DNA of 64,000 nt from Gammaproteobacteria bacterium (GCA_013214945.1 JABSRT010000007.1:1-64000); one strand, 5' to 3'. Shown: positions 36,785-45,943, counted from the stretch's first letter. Made by a program: numbers and translations. Notes: generated by a model from the sequence alone, not told the origin.

Positions 36785-37990
36785 TTAAAAATACCAGTCT
36801 AACGACAGCTGAGCGTGGTCATCTTGACGAATGCTGTATATTTGATCTGTCGGTTGGTGGCTGCTAAATACTCTTAAATCGATGCTCGCTTTGAAGTTTT
36901 CGCCAATTCGACGGCTTGCTTCGAGCAATATTGAGCTGGCGTTATGGTCTAAATCACCGCTTAAGCCAAGCAAAATAGTACTGTCTTGTGCATCATTAAA
37001 GGCCAATCGACTGCCTAAAAAAATGTCATTTTGGTAAGCCGCTCCGGCCGTCACTAGGTCGCCTTCCCCTCGTGAGTCCCACGCATGTTCCAGTAGCAAG
37101 CCTAAATCAATACTGCTGTCGAAAATGCCGTAATAGCTATATTCAAAACCCGCTTGGCTGGCCCAGTAACTTTGTTGGTCGGTGTGACGATAAATGCTCT
37201 CAAACTTCCACAAGAAATCACCCGTGGTTGCCTGAACATCGACGCCTAATTGATCCATCTGTTGGTAATATTGGCGTAAAACTAAACCGTCGCTGCTCGA
37301 CACCGCGATAAGTTCAGGTTGTCTATTGGTGCCTTTAAACCAATAGGCCCCTAAATCGAACTCGCCTAAGCTATGGGCCCAACGCACGGCGTAATCGACA
37401 TGGCGCTCTTGATCTTTCGATTGATAAGTTATGTGGTCATTATCTATTGGCAGTGCAGCGCGCAGACGCGCGTTTTGTCCAACAAATTGACGCTCTCTAA
37501 AACCTGGCAGAATAAATAAATCGACAATGCCCCAGTCATTAACCAAAGAAAGGTTAATCATTTGTTGGCCGAGCTTGTCTTCGCCATCGATGTCTTCAAC
37601 AGCATCGGTTTGGTTGATGACATCAACTAAATGTTGAAATTCGGTAACGCCCCAAAACTCTTTACGGATCCCAACTCTAAGCTCCCAGTCATTGCTAGCA
37701 TGCACATAGGCTAACTCTCTAATATCAAAGTGACTGCGTCGATCATCTTGCGAGTCTAGTCGGTAAAATGGTTTAAAGATCACGCTGTCATCGCCACTGG
37801 CACTGCCCCAATAAAATTCGGGTTCGATAATGGCTGATGTTTGAGAGTGGCTCAGCTGAGCTGGGTATAAACCTGTGTGCTGAAAATAGCGTTGCTCGAC
37901 GCCCACCTTACCCGAAAACTCTAAGTGGTTGGCACAGCTATTTGTTGTTAACAGCAAAGCCGCGGTGAACAACATTGTGGTGTTAGCCAT
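36785..37990 (-). CDS. Outer-membrane beta-barrel protein of an RND/MMPL operon
   Basis: A 401-residue exported protein. A signal peptide (about residues 1-20, MLFTAALLLTTNSCA) is followed by alternating aromatic/polar beta-strand pattern throughout and a C-terminal DDHAQLSLDWYF, ending in the aromatic residue typical of outer-membrane barrels. I do not recognise a precise family; it resembles DUF1302-like barrels that accompany MMPL exporters. Its ATG shares bases with the stop of the LolA-like gene (TAATG), so the two are translationally coupled. It probably forms the outer-membrane step of the same export or lipid-transfer pathway. Confidence 0.72.
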   Translation of the reverse strand: MANTTMLFTAALLLTTNSCANHLEFSGKVGVEQRYFQHTGLYPAQLSHSQTSAIIEPEFYWGSASGDDSVIFKPFYRLDSQDDRRSHFDIRELAYVHASNDWELRVGIRKEFWGVTEFQHLVDVINQTDAVEDIDGEDKLGQQMINLSLVNDWGIVDLFILPGFRERQFVGQNARLRAALPIDNDHITYQSKDQERHVDYAVRWAHSLGEFDLGAYWFKGTNRQPELIAVSSSDGLVLRQYYQQMDQLGVDVQATTGDFLWKFESIYRHTDQQSYWASQAGFEYSYYGIFDSSIDLGLLLEHAWDSRGEGDLVTAGAAYQNDIFLGSRLAFNDAQDSTILLGLSGDLDHNASSILLEASRRIGENFKASIDLRVFSSHQPTDQIYSIRQDDHAQLSLDWYF

Positions 37991-38784
37991 TAACGGGCTC
38001 TTTTTAATGAGTTGCGGTTAAAGTCACTGTCGCTGAGTCCGGTTTTAAAGGCATAATTACTCCATTGTAATTCGGTGCTTTTACCGGTTTGATGATTAAC
38101 CATTATCATGCTGTCAGCGCGCCAGTATTGGGCTAAATACTGCTGATAATTGACATAGTTTAGTGTTTTTAATAACGAGTTTTTTCGATCGTAAAAGTCT
38201 ATTTTTAGGATCCGAAATTCAAGTTGATCAATCCACACGATGCGTTTGGTATAACCCGAGTTTTCATCTTGCGGGTATTGCTCAACTTTAAAGCTTGCGA
38301 GGCCGTTAAGCGATTCGTCGGCCAGATATTTGTAATGGTATTTTTCCACTTCAAATGAGCTAAGATCTTCAAATGAAAACTCTGACCCCATAAAAGGACC
38401 AGATTTATTGCGCGAAGAAATTCGTTTAACCCGTTTTAGCGCCGGTAAATACAACCACTGATCGTCGTTGGCTCGAGGGTGAGAAAAACTTAAAAAAGCG
38501 GTGCCTTTGACATCACGCGGTTTATTAAAAATCGTCAGGCTTTTATCGCCATCGTTAAGCTGCTCTAATGACTTTATCTTAATGTCACGGATGCTTTCTT
38601 GGCCATGTTTATTACGTAAAATCATTAACATGTCAGCGGTAGAGTCGGTCCAGCCCAAATCATTTTTCTTAACTTGTTGTGAAATGGCAAGGCCTTTTTC
38701 TTGTGCGGTCTGCGCGGCTGCTAGCGTACTTACTAACGTCAGTGCCGTGGTAATAACTAAGGCGCTAAGTGATTTTTTTAACAT
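37990..38784 (-). CDS. LolA-like outer-membrane lipoprotein-sorting family protein
   Basis: A 264-residue periplasmic protein. The preferred start at 38784 has GGAGA seven bases upstream and opens a standard signal peptide (MLKKSLSALVITTALTL, AAA cleavage); a frame beginning nine codons earlier is rejected. The mature part resembles the LolA/LolB-like fold family often encoded with MMPL exporters, with the segment WLYLPALKRVKRISSRNKSG and SFEDLSSFEVEKYHY. Such proteins can hold a lipid in a hydrophobic cavity. Position between the RND pump and the barrel suggests it shuttles the pump's substrate across the periplasm. The substrate is unknown. Confidence 0.78.
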   Translation of the reverse strand: MLKKSLSALVITTALTLVSTLAAAQTAQEKGLAISQQVKKNDLGWTDSTADMLMILRNKHGQESIRDIKIKSLEQLNDGDKSLTIFNKPRDVKGTAFLSFSHPRANDDQWLYLPALKRVKRISSRNKSGPFMGSEFSFEDLSSFEVEKYHYKYLADESLNGLASFKVEQYPQDENSGYTKRIVWIDQLEFRILKIDFYDRKNSLLKTLNYVNYQQYLAQYWRADSMIMVNHQTGKSTELQWSNYAFKTGLSDSDFNRNSLKRAR

Positions 38785-38839
38785 TGCAATTCTCCAGTGT
38801 TGGCTGGCCACCCAATAAGCGGGTGGCCAACTAAGTTAA

Positions 38840-41212
38840 CTATTTAGCGGTTATTTGACTGCTATTGATGTCGTTATCGTCTGTCAATTGTGGCGAAACA
38901 GACGGGGCTGATTGCTTATTTTTTGCCTTGTCGACCAGCATTAACAGCGGTGGTAAGAATAAGAAATCAACCACCAGGGCAATGAAAATAGTGGTGGCGG
39001 TCAGTGTGCCCATATCGCCGTTGAGTTTAAACGATGACTGCGCTAGCACGGTGAAACCTGCAACTAACACAAAGGTGGTGATCCACAGGGCGCGGCCAAC
39101 GTTATCAAACGCGTAATGAACCGCCTCAACCGTGGTGGCACTTTTTTCCCGTTTGGCGTGTAAGTATTTACTTAAAAAATGGACCGTATCGTCAACCACA
39201 ATGCCTAATGTCATGCCAATGACGACCGATAAACCCAAGCCTACTTGACCGTCGTACAGTCCCCACAAGCCAAAGCCTATCGCAGCCGGCACTATATTAG
39301 GTAACAGGCTGAGCAAGCCATAGCGCCAACTTTTCAGCGCGAAACCTAACATCACTGAAATGAGAATTAAGGCCAGGCTTGTGCCAGCTAACATGCTGGT
39401 AATATTACGCTGACCAATATGGGCAAACATTAGGCTGGGGCTGGCAAGATCAATTTGATATTGCGGTGCGTGCTGCTCAAACCATCCAATAACCTGACTT
39501 TCAATCGCGATTAATTCAGTGCTGGTCATATTCTCAAAGGTTGCGACGATGCGGGTTGACGATTTATCGACATCGAGTTGGTTATTTAGATCTAGGCCAT
39601 AGGGCAGTGACATCTCAAATAACAAGAGATACTGCGCCGACATCTCTTGGCTGTCGGGTAATTTATACCAACTTGGATCGTCACCGTGCATGTTTTTGTT
39701 GAGGCGTTTTAAGGTATCGGTAATCGTGCTGACATGGTCGGTTTGCGGCAGCTGGCGTAACCAGTCGCTAAATTGTGAAACCGCGACTAAGTATTGAGGA
39801 TTATTAACGCCACTGGTTTGGCCGCTTTTAATTGAAATTTGTAGCTGCATCATGCCGGACAGGTTTTCCTGCATGTAATCGGTTGCGACGCGGTATGGCA
39901 CTGTGTGATCAAAATATTTGACAAAGTCATCATTGAGTTCATTTTTTGGAATAAATAACGTGGCCGCGATAATGAAAACACTGGTTATCGGCAGCAATAA
40001 CTTACGTTGCTTAATCACAAAGTCGGCGAGGCGCGCCATCACGTCTTTGCGCCCAGCAACCTGTGGTTTGACCTTAATCGGCAAGACAGTTAATAGCGCC
40101 GGAAACAAGGTAACTGAAAATACAAAGGCCAGCATTACGCCAATAGCGACTAAGTTACCGAGATCTTGAAACGGTGGCGAGTCCGAAAAGTTCATGCTTA
40201 AAAAACCAATGGCGGTGGTAATACTGGTTAAAAATATCGGTTGTAAGTTGAGCTTAATACTTCTTTCAATCGCCTGACGTTTGTCGGCACCTTGGCGCAT
40301 TTCATAAAACATCGAGGTTAATATATGAATACAATCGGCGACAGCCAGCGTTAAGATCATGGTGGGTGCCGACGAAGATGGTCCGGTTAAATAAAAGCCT
40401 AACCAGCCCGCAAGTCCCATTGTGCCGACGATACTGCTAATGATCACCACCACAGTAGCCACTGTGCCAGTAATGGTCCTTAACAATAAACCTATGGTGA
40501 TAATAACCACTAAAAACATCAATGGGATTAAGGTGGCGCTGTCGTTTATGGCAGCTTCACTAAAGGAAGTGTCCATCATGACCATGCCAGACAAATAGAT
40601 TTCAGTACCAGGATTAGCGGTTAAAAACTCTTGTCGTAACGTTCGGACGTAGGCCGCAACCTGTGGCACTTCGACGGTCGGATCAAGACCGGGCAGTTGC
40701 ACGGTGACATTGACCACTGAAAGGTGGCCAGTTTTAGAAATAATTTTGTTGACTAGGTTGGGCTCGCTGACCGCGATTTGTTTAATGCGTTGCAAGTCTT
40801 CAGCCGAGAGGTTTTTGGTCGACATCACCAAATCTTCAACGATCATGTCGTCTTCTTCGGCAAAACTGTATTGAAAATTAGTGACTGAGTCGACTCGACT
40901 AGAAAAAGGCACTTGCCAGCTTTTCTTAGTGAGCGTTTTAATCGCACTTAGGTGCTCGCGAGTAAAGACGTTGCCATCTTTAGGAACCACTACAAATGCG
41001 ACGTTATCATTTTTGTTGTAAATCTTTTGCATTGACTCAAACGCCACTAATTGTGGGTTCTCGTCACTAAAAAACACCCGATAATCATTTTTGAATACGA
41101 GTTTTTGCGCGCCAGCACCTGCTAGCACTACCAAGCTTATGCATACCAGAATTACCCAAATTGGATATTTACCGACCAAGCCATATAATCTGCTTTTCAT
41201 CATAGTTCCCAT
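38840..41212 (-). CDS. RND/MMPL family exporter
   Basis: A 790-residue inner-membrane transporter of the RND superfamily, MMPL/HAE3 type. It has two repeats, each with a membrane helix, a large periplasmic loop and five further helices (helix clusters near residues 220-375 and 610-760). LAVADCIHILTSMFYEM and GMTLGIVVDDTVHFLSK are the duplicated TM4 segments, with the DD pair in the second fitting a proton path. Proteins of this class export hydrophobic or lipid compounds without a TolC-type partner. An ATG at 41203 with GGGA upstream is an alternative start. It follows the TetR gene with one operator-like palindrome between. Confidence 0.88.
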   Translation of the reverse strand: MGTMMKSRLYGLVGKYPIWVILVCISLVVLAGAGAQKLVFKNDYRVFFSDENPQLVAFESMQKIYNKNDNVAFVVVPKDGNVFTREHLSAIKTLTKKSWQVPFSSRVDSVTNFQYSFAEEDDMIVEDLVMSTKNLSAEDLQRIKQIAVSEPNLVNKIISKTGHLSVVNVTVQLPGLDPTVEVPQVAAYVRTLRQEFLTANPGTEIYLSGMVMMDTSFSEAAINDSATLIPLMFLVVIITIGLLLRTITGTVATVVVIISSIVGTMGLAGWLGFYLTGPSSSAPTMILTLAVADCIHILTSMFYEMRQGADKRQAIERSIKLNLQPIFLTSITTAIGFLSMNFSDSPPFQDLGNLVAIGVMLAFVFSVTLFPALLTVLPIKVKPQVAGRKDVMARLADFVIKQRKLLLPITSVFIIAATLFIPKNELNDDFVKYFDHTVPYRVATDYMQENLSGMMQLQISIKSGQTSGVNNPQYLVAVSQFSDWLRQLPQTDHVSTITDTLKRLNKNMHGDDPSWYKLPDSQEMSAQYLLLFEMSLPYGLDLNNQLDVDKSSTRIVATFENMTSTELIAIESQVIGWFEQHAPQYQIDLASPSLMFAHIGQRNITSMLAGTSLALILISVMLGFALKSWRYGLLSLLPNIVPAAIGFGLWGLYDGQVGLGLSVVIGMTLGIVVDDTVHFLSKYLHAKREKSATTVEAVHYAFDNVGRALWITTFVLVAGFTVLAQSSFKLNGDMGTLTATTIFIALVVDFLFLPPLLMLVDKAKNKQSAPSVSPQLTDDNDINSSQITAK

Positions 41213-41214
41213 TG

Positions 41215-41227
41215 TGACGAATCGTCA
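41215..41227. promoter_or_regulatory. TetR operator-like palindrome before the RND exporter gene
   Basis: TGACGAATCGTCA is a perfect 13-bp dyad with a central A. The same TGACG-N3-CGTCA pattern occurs twice before the adjacent TetR-family gene. It lies just three bases upstream of the RND start, where binding would block expression. The binder is inferred. Confidence 0.55.
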
Positions 41228-41284
41228 TCATTTGTATTAAAAAATACGGTGCAAGCACCGGATCAATTTTTTACTCATGTTGGT

Positions 41285-42037
41285 TTAAAAAGTAAACTCA
41301 CGTCCATTGTTACGCATGAGCGCCAGCTCGTTACTAAATACCTGTTCTAAAGATTGCTTAAGCGCCGTTCGATAATCTTTATCTTCACTTAATGGCTGCC
41401 ACTTAAGGCCATCAAAAAATAAATTGCTTTGATTAAACAGTTCACGCTCGACCACTAAATTGTTGCGGCCGCCGCATTGTTCCACTTGGCTTGATAACAA
41501 GGTAATGGTGCCAAATGACATTGACCATGCTGCAAAACACAATTGCTGAATATCCATGTAACTCGGCAAAGTTAGGTTACCCTTTGCTACTGCTTCTTCG
41601 ATAACGTTATAAATAGTGCCCATTAATTGCTGCTCGAGCTGTTCTTGTTCAGCTAGGCGCTGCGCGCTACATTTTTCATAAACCGTGGGTGCCTTAGCGC
41701 ACAATGCGGTTTGAAATAATGACGGCTGTAATATCGCAAAGATCAAATAGGCAAAATTGATTAATAACATCCGCTCACGAGTGCATACCTGATGGCTCGC
41801 AGCCTGTAAAAATAGCTCAGTTAAAATTAACATCGCATGATTACTAATTGCTAACAACAAATCTTCCTTGCCAACAAAGTGTTTATAGACTGTGCCTTTA
41901 GAAAAGGGCACCTTGGCCACCACTTTATCGATCGTTAAGTTTTCGATGCCATGGCGTTCAATGAGCGCAATGGCTGCCTCAATAATCTGTTGTTCGCGTG
42001 CTTGCAATGCTTGTTGATCTAAAACTCTTGGAGCCAT
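41285..42037 (-). CDS. TetR/AcrR family transcriptional regulator
   Basis: A 250-residue repressor-type protein. The N-terminal helix-turn-helix (about residues 15-60) reads IIEAAIALIERHGIENLTIDKV followed by FSKGTVYKHFVGKEDLL, the standard TetR recognition region; the C-terminal ligand domain is divergent. It is the first gene of a run with the RND exporter, LolA-like protein and barrel. Two operator-like dyads lie 25-50 bases before its start and one before the pump gene, so autoregulation and ligand-released control of the export operon are likely. Confidence 0.88.
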   Translation of the reverse strand: MAPRVLDQQALQAREQQIIEAAIALIERHGIENLTIDKVVAKVPFSKGTVYKHFVGKEDLLLAISNHAMLILTELFLQAASHQVCTRERMLLINFAYLIFAILQPSLFQTALCAKAPTVYEKCSAQRLAEQEQLEQQLMGTIYNVIEEAVAKGNLTLPSYMDIQQLCFAAWSMSFGTITLLSSQVEQCGGRNNLVVERELFNQSNLFFDGLKWQPLSEDKDYRTALKQSLEQVFSNELALMRNNGREFTF

Positions 42038-42061
42038 GTTATATTTTTACCATATTTAAAG

Positions 42062-42088
42062 TGACGTTCCGTCAGTGACGAATAGTCA
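42062..42088. promoter_or_regulatory. Two TetR operator-like dyads upstream of the TetR gene
   Basis: TGACGTTCCGTCA (42062-42074) is a perfect dyad and TGACGAATAGTCA (42076-42088) a near match with the outer TGAC/GTCA intact. Their centres are 14 bases apart. Together with the site at 41215 they define the pattern TGACG-N3-CGTCA, probably bound by the adjacent regulator. Confidence 0.55.
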
Positions 42089-42210
42089 ATGATAGGCTGA
42101 ATTAATAAGTTGTCAATATTTAAGCCGATCTTTTAGTGGCTGAGGTTGCAGTGGTGGTGAAAATTATTTAAATTTATGCTTTGGGAGCAGCGCAAGGCAG
42201 AATCGAGTTT

Positions 42211-43314
42211 ATGAGTGGTTTATTTAAAGATATTTATAACACATCGTTTTACGACAGTTTTAGTCAGGTATTAAGCCAGACGATCACAACGTTTGATCCG
42301 GCACAGTTTAAATCATTAATCTTTTGCGCTGAATTTGAGCACTATGAATTAAAAGCCCGGATGAACCATACGGCTAAGGTGCTGCATCATTTTTTACCCA
42401 AGGAGTTTGCGCCAGCAGTGGCCGTTATCAAACAGATTATTGATAACTTACGCCGCAATGATATTTATGAAGACAGTATCGAATTTATGTTTTTTCCCGA
42501 GTACGTCGCGATGTATGGCCTCGATGATTACGAAAATTCAGTCGCAGCGTTTGAATTTATTACTCAGTATACCAGTTGTGAATTTGCGGTTAGGCCGTTC
42601 ATTGTAAAATACCAAGCCAAAATGTTACAACAAATGCTGCTATGGTCGAGCCATCATGATCGTCGAGTGAGGCGCTTGGCCAGTGAAGGGGCTAGACCAA
42701 GGTTACCTTGGGCGATGGCGTTGCCGAGTTTAAAACAAGATCCAACGCCACTGCTGGCAATTTTTGATCAGCTTAAACAAGATCCGTATGAAAGCGTCAG
42801 GCGCAGCGTGGCTAATAACCTTAATGACATCGCTAAAGACAATCCCGATGTGGTGATTGGATTGGCGAAATCTTGGTTAGGTCATGACAAAGAAACAGAC
42901 TGGTTAGTAAAACACGGCTGCCGCACCTTATTAAAACAAGGCAATAGTGAAATACTGACGCTGTTTGGTTTTGATAGCCGTTATGTTGGGCTGAGCAACT
43001 TCGAGATTAAAACGCCAGAGGTCAAAATTGGTAGTCATTTGGAATTTTCATTTTCATTGACTAATACCGCCAATAAAAACCAAATGGTTCGGCTAGAATA
43101 TGGGCTGTATTATCAGAAAAAAAATGGTGAGCTTAGCCGCAAGGTATTCAAAATTAGCGAGCGAGAGCTGGCCGCTAATCAAAATTATGACTTTGAGCGC
43201 AAGCAAAGTTTTAAGTTGATAACGACCCGAGTTTTTCATCCGGGGCTGCATCAACTGGCGCTGATTATTAATGGTAAAGAGCAGCACCTAAAGTCATTTC
43301 AATTGCTAAAATAG
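42211..43314 (+). CDS. DNA alkylation repair protein, AlkD-like HEAT-repeat family
   Basis: A 367-residue protein built mainly of alpha-helical HEAT-like repeats, as in AlkD-type DNA glycosylases that release positively charged alkylated bases. The helical repeat segments WSSHHDRRVRRLASEGARPRLPW and DPYESVRRSVANNLNDIAKDNPDVV are typical. The C-terminal quarter (about residues 270-367) looks beta-rich. A TTG ten codons upstream is possible, but ATG at 42211 gives the usual opening SGLFKDIYN. It stands alone on the plus strand, divergent from the TetR gene. Glycosylase activity is inferred from family. Confidence 0.85.
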   Translation: MSGLFKDIYNTSFYDSFSQVLSQTITTFDPAQFKSLIFCAEFEHYELKARMNHTAKVLHHFLPKEFAPAVAVIKQIIDNLRRNDIYEDSIEFMFFPEYVAMYGLDDYENSVAAFEFITQYTSCEFAVRPFIVKYQAKMLQQMLLWSSHHDRRVRRLASEGARPRLPWAMALPSLKQDPTPLLAIFDQLKQDPYESVRRSVANNLNDIAKDNPDVVIGLAKSWLGHDKETDWLVKHGCRTLLKQGNSEILTLFGFDSRYVGLSNFEIKTPEVKIGSHLEFSFSLTNTANKNQMVRLEYGLYYQKKNGELSRKVFKISERELAANQNYDFERKQSFKLITTRVFHPGLHQLALIINGKEQHLKSFQLLK

Positions 43315-43356
43315 CGCTATTAAAGTGCTAACAATCTAGATTAATGGAGTTAACTA

Positions 43357-43776
43357 ATGCATAAATTAAACGGTAGCTGTGGCTGCGGAGCGGTCACTTA
43401 TTCGCTTGAATGTGAAGAAATTAAGGCAGTTTTTTGTTATTGCAAGCAATGCCAAATACATACTGGATCGGACAAGTGGTTTGGGTTGTGGGTCGATAAA
43501 GATAAATTAAGCCTCAACCAAACAAATGTCACAAGCTTTACCCGCGAGGGTGATTCGGGCCAAGATTTAAACCATTTGTTTTGCAGTAATTGTGGCACTA
43601 CGGTTTGTGTCGATGTCACGGTTGGTAATTTCTATTCAGTGGCGGTGTCGACGATTAAAAGTGATCAAACATTCACGCCTAGCATGGCTATTTATACCGC
43701 GTCGGCTCCGACCTGGGCGACGTTTCCCCAGGGAGTACCTAAGTTTGATATCTTGCCACCGGGGCTTGGCGGTTAA
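43357..43776 (+). CDS. GFA/CENP-V family zinc-binding protein
   Basis: A 139-residue small zinc protein of the glutathione-dependent formaldehyde-activating (GFA) type. Cysteines are arranged as CGCGAV near residue 9, CYCKQC near 30 and FCSNCGT near 75, the fold's two zinc sites. Many family members are of unknown function and only some act on formaldehyde-glutathione adducts. It is followed after three bases by a YnfA-type gene, so the two may be co-expressed. Confidence 0.87.
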   Translation: MHKLNGSCGCGAVTYSLECEEIKAVFCYCKQCQIHTGSDKWFGLWVDKDKLSLNQTNVTSFTREGDSGQDLNHLFCSNCGTTVCVDVTVGNFYSVAVSTIKSDQTFTPSMAIYTASAPTWATFPQGVPKFDILPPGLGG

Positions 43777-43779
43777 CCG

Positions 43780-44115
43780 ATGCCAGAGTTAAAAATAATT
43801 GGCTTGTTTATGATCACGGCAGTAGCAGAGATCGTGGGTTGTTATTTGCCGTATTTGTGGCTCAAACAAGATAAAAGCATTTTACTGTTAATTCCTGCCG
43901 CGCTCAGCCTTGCGCTGTTTGCTTGGTTGTTGTCATTGCACCCGAGCGCGGCAGGTCGAGTTTATGCCGCTTATGGCGGGGTTTATATCTTTGTCGCCAT
44001 TATATGGCTATGGCTGGTTGACGGTATAACCCCGACCATTTGGGATATCGTTGGCAGCTTGGTTGCGCTTAGTGGCATGGCGATTATTATGTTTGGGCCC
44101 GGCCATGAGGCATAA
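43780..44115 (+). CDS. ynfA: YnfA family (UPF0060) small membrane protein
   Basis: A 111-residue protein with four membrane helices, matching YnfA in length and in the motifs [15 protein letters not shown] and [11 protein letters not shown]. YnfA belongs to the drug/metabolite transporter superfamily near SMR proteins; some members have been linked to efflux of cationic compounds. It begins three bases after the GFA-family gene. Substrate here is unknown. Confidence 0.92.
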   Translation: MPELKIIGLFMITAVAEIVGCYLPYLWLKQDKSILLLIPAALSLALFAWLLSLHPSAAGRVYAAYGGVYIFVAIIWLWLVDGITPTIWDIVGSLVALSGMAIIMFGPGHEA

Positions 44116-44141
44116 TCTCAATGGCCCCTCAAAACCGACGA

Positions 44142-44786
44142 CTATACTTCTGCTGCACTAATGACAGCTGTTTCAGCCGTTGCCTGTTTGAGCCACGTTT
44201 GATAAGCCTCGAGCGCTAACATCTTGCTGAAATATTGCTTAACGCGTGGCCCGACCGCTGTTTGGTAGCTGCTAAAACGACAAACAATCGGCATATAAAA
44301 TGCGTCGGCTATCGAAAACTCGCCAAACAAAAAGCTATCTGATTCAGTATTGGTTGCTAGGCATTGCTCAAAAATTTCAATGACCCGTTGTACCTCGTGC
44401 TGAGCTTGCTTGGATATTTCAATTTCGCTTGGTGCTCGGCGACAATTCATTGGCATTTGAGCTCTAATAGCGAAGAATCCAGCGTGCATTTCAGCGCAAA
44501 TTGAACGAGCCATTGCTCGCTGTGCCGTATCTTGCGGCCAAGCTTTACCGGCCAAATACTGCTCGTTAATGTATTCACAAATAGCCAACGAATCCCATAT
44601 TGTTATTTGGTTGTCTTGCAGCACTGGCACTTTTAAATTCGGTGCGTGTTGCTGCATTTGTGCCGCCATTTCGTCACTAAACAGCCAAATTTGTTGTTCG
44701 CTAAATTCGACTGAAAAATATTGCATTAATAACCAAGGTCGCAGTGACCACGATGAATAGTTTTTGTTACCAATAATTAATTGCAT
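44142..44786 (-). CDS. Glutathione S-transferase family protein
   Basis: A 214-residue protein with an N-terminal thioredoxin-like domain (about residues 1-80; GNKNYSSWSLRPWLLM, with a candidate catalytic Ser in the NYSSWS loop, and VPVLQDNQ, the cis-proline glutathione site) and a helical C-terminal domain. It probably conjugates or reduces with glutathione in detoxification; the substrate is unknown. It is convergent with ynfA and divergent from a LysR-type regulator. Confidence 0.87.
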   Translation of the reverse strand: MQLIIGNKNYSSWSLRPWLLMQYFSVEFSEQQIWLFSDEMAAQMQQHAPNLKVPVLQDNQITIWDSLAICEYINEQYLAGKAWPQDTAQRAMARSICAEMHAGFFAIRAQMPMNCRRAPSEIEISKQAQHEVQRVIEIFEQCLATNTESDSFLFGEFSIADAFYMPIVCRFSSYQTAVGPRVKQYFSKMLALEAYQTWLKQATAETAVISAAEV

Positions 44787-44798
44787 CTTGTTTCCTTG

Positions 44799-44858
44799 TT
44801 ATACCAATTAGAGTTATACAGATTAAAGTTATGCCAATTAGTGTCATATCAATTAGTG
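44799..44858. repeat. Four tandem 15-bp repeats
   Basis: Units start at 44799, 44814, 44829 and 44844: TTATACCAATTAGAG, TTATACAGATTAAAG, TTATGCCAATTAGTG and TCATATCAATTAGTG. They fill the start of the divergent interval between the GST gene and the LysR gene. Exact 15-base periodicity suggests slippage-prone DNA or a cluster of protein sites. Confidence 0.7.
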
Positions 44859-45009
44859 TTAAATATCTAGAGCTGCTGCCAGCATATGATTAATGCGGGT
44901 GACCGTCTAACCAATAATCCTGATGGCAGTCATCAATTTATTTGGTAAAAAAAATTTAACTTTACTCGGCTTAAGCTGTTATGTTGCGATTAAGCTAAAG
45001 CCGCTGATT

Positions 45010-45900
45010 ATGAAAAACATGGATATAGAATTACTCAGAACCTTTGTTGCTGTTGTTGATAATGGCAGTTTTACCCGCACTGCCGGGCAAATATATCGCA
45101 GCCAATCTGCCATTAGCATGCAGATTAAGCGCTTGGAAGCACAACTTGAGCGAAAATTATTTCACCGCAATGCCCGAACATTAACCTTAAGTTTAGATGG
45201 CAAGGCGCTGGTTCCGTATGCGAGAAAATTACTGACATTGCATGACGAAGCAATGGACAACATCCTTAATCGATCGCAAGCTCGCCATATTAGTATTGGC
45301 TGTCCTGATGATTTTTCGCATAGTTTATTGCCTGATTTAATCGAGGTATTACGCCGAAAAATTCCCGGCGTCCACATCAGCTCTATTTGCGCCAACTCGC
45401 AGGTATTACGCCAGCACTTAGACCAAGGTGAGCTCGACATCACTATTTTGACGCGACCAGAAGGCAGCACCGAAGGTGTGCTTTTACGGCAAGAGCAAGG
45501 AGTGTGGTTATCTAATGATCCGGCGTTATTCTCGCAGCGGCCGTTGCCATTGGCCTTATTAGAGCCCGGCTGTAAATTTCATCGTTCGGTGATTGATGGT
45601 TTAGAAAAGTCAGGGATCAGCTACGACTTAATTTGTGACGCGAGCAACTGCGGTTTATTGATTGAATTAGTCCGCCGAAATTGTGCAATTAGTGTAATGG
45701 CTGCGCATGCCGCGCCAGCTGACTTGGTTAATCCGGTGCCGGTTGAGGGGTTGCCAGCTTTACCTGTGGCTGAAATAGTTATTTGCCTTAAAGGCGGAAA
45801 TCAACTGATTGAGGGAATTTCGATGACCAGCATTGCCAGTGAAATGGCATTAATGTCAGCAGGGGAGCGTGTTAACACCCAACAGCAGAGCAAGGGCTAA
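45010..45900 (+). CDS. LysR family transcriptional regulator
   Basis: A regulator of about 296 residues. The N-terminal helix-turn-helix (MDIELLRTFVAVVDNGSFTRTA, then SQSAISMQIKRLEAQL) is a canonical LysR DNA-binding domain, followed by the effector domain. The open frame extends to 44923, but the upstream part has no family similarity; ATG at 45010 or 45019 is preferred, neither with a strong Shine-Dalgarno. It is divergent from the GST gene, which may be its target, and convergent with the OsmC-YcaO gene. Confidence 0.88.
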   Translation: MKNMDIELLRTFVAVVDNGSFTRTAGQIYRSQSAISMQIKRLEAQLERKLFHRNARTLTLSLDGKALVPYARKLLTLHDEAMDNILNRSQARHISIGCPDDFSHSLLPDLIEVLRRKIPGVHISSICANSQVLRQHLDQGELDITILTRPEGSTEGVLLRQEQGVWLSNDPALFSQRPLPLALLEPGCKFHRSVIDGLEKSGISYDLICDASNCGLLIELVRRNCAISVMAAHAAPADLVNPVPVEGLPALPVAEIVICLKGGNQLIEGISMTSIASEMALMSAGERVNTQQQSKG

Positions 45901-45934
45901 ATCAAGAGTTACCGAGTTCGGTAACCCTTGATTT
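45899..45934. terminator. Bidirectional terminator between LysR and OsmC-YcaO genes
   Basis: AAATCAAG-A-GTTACCGA pairs with TCGGTAAC-C-CTTGATTT around a two-base tip, a 16-bp stem with one internal mismatch, flanked by A and T residues. It lies between convergent genes and can serve both. Confidence 0.8.
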
Positions 45935-45943
45935 ACGGTTAAA

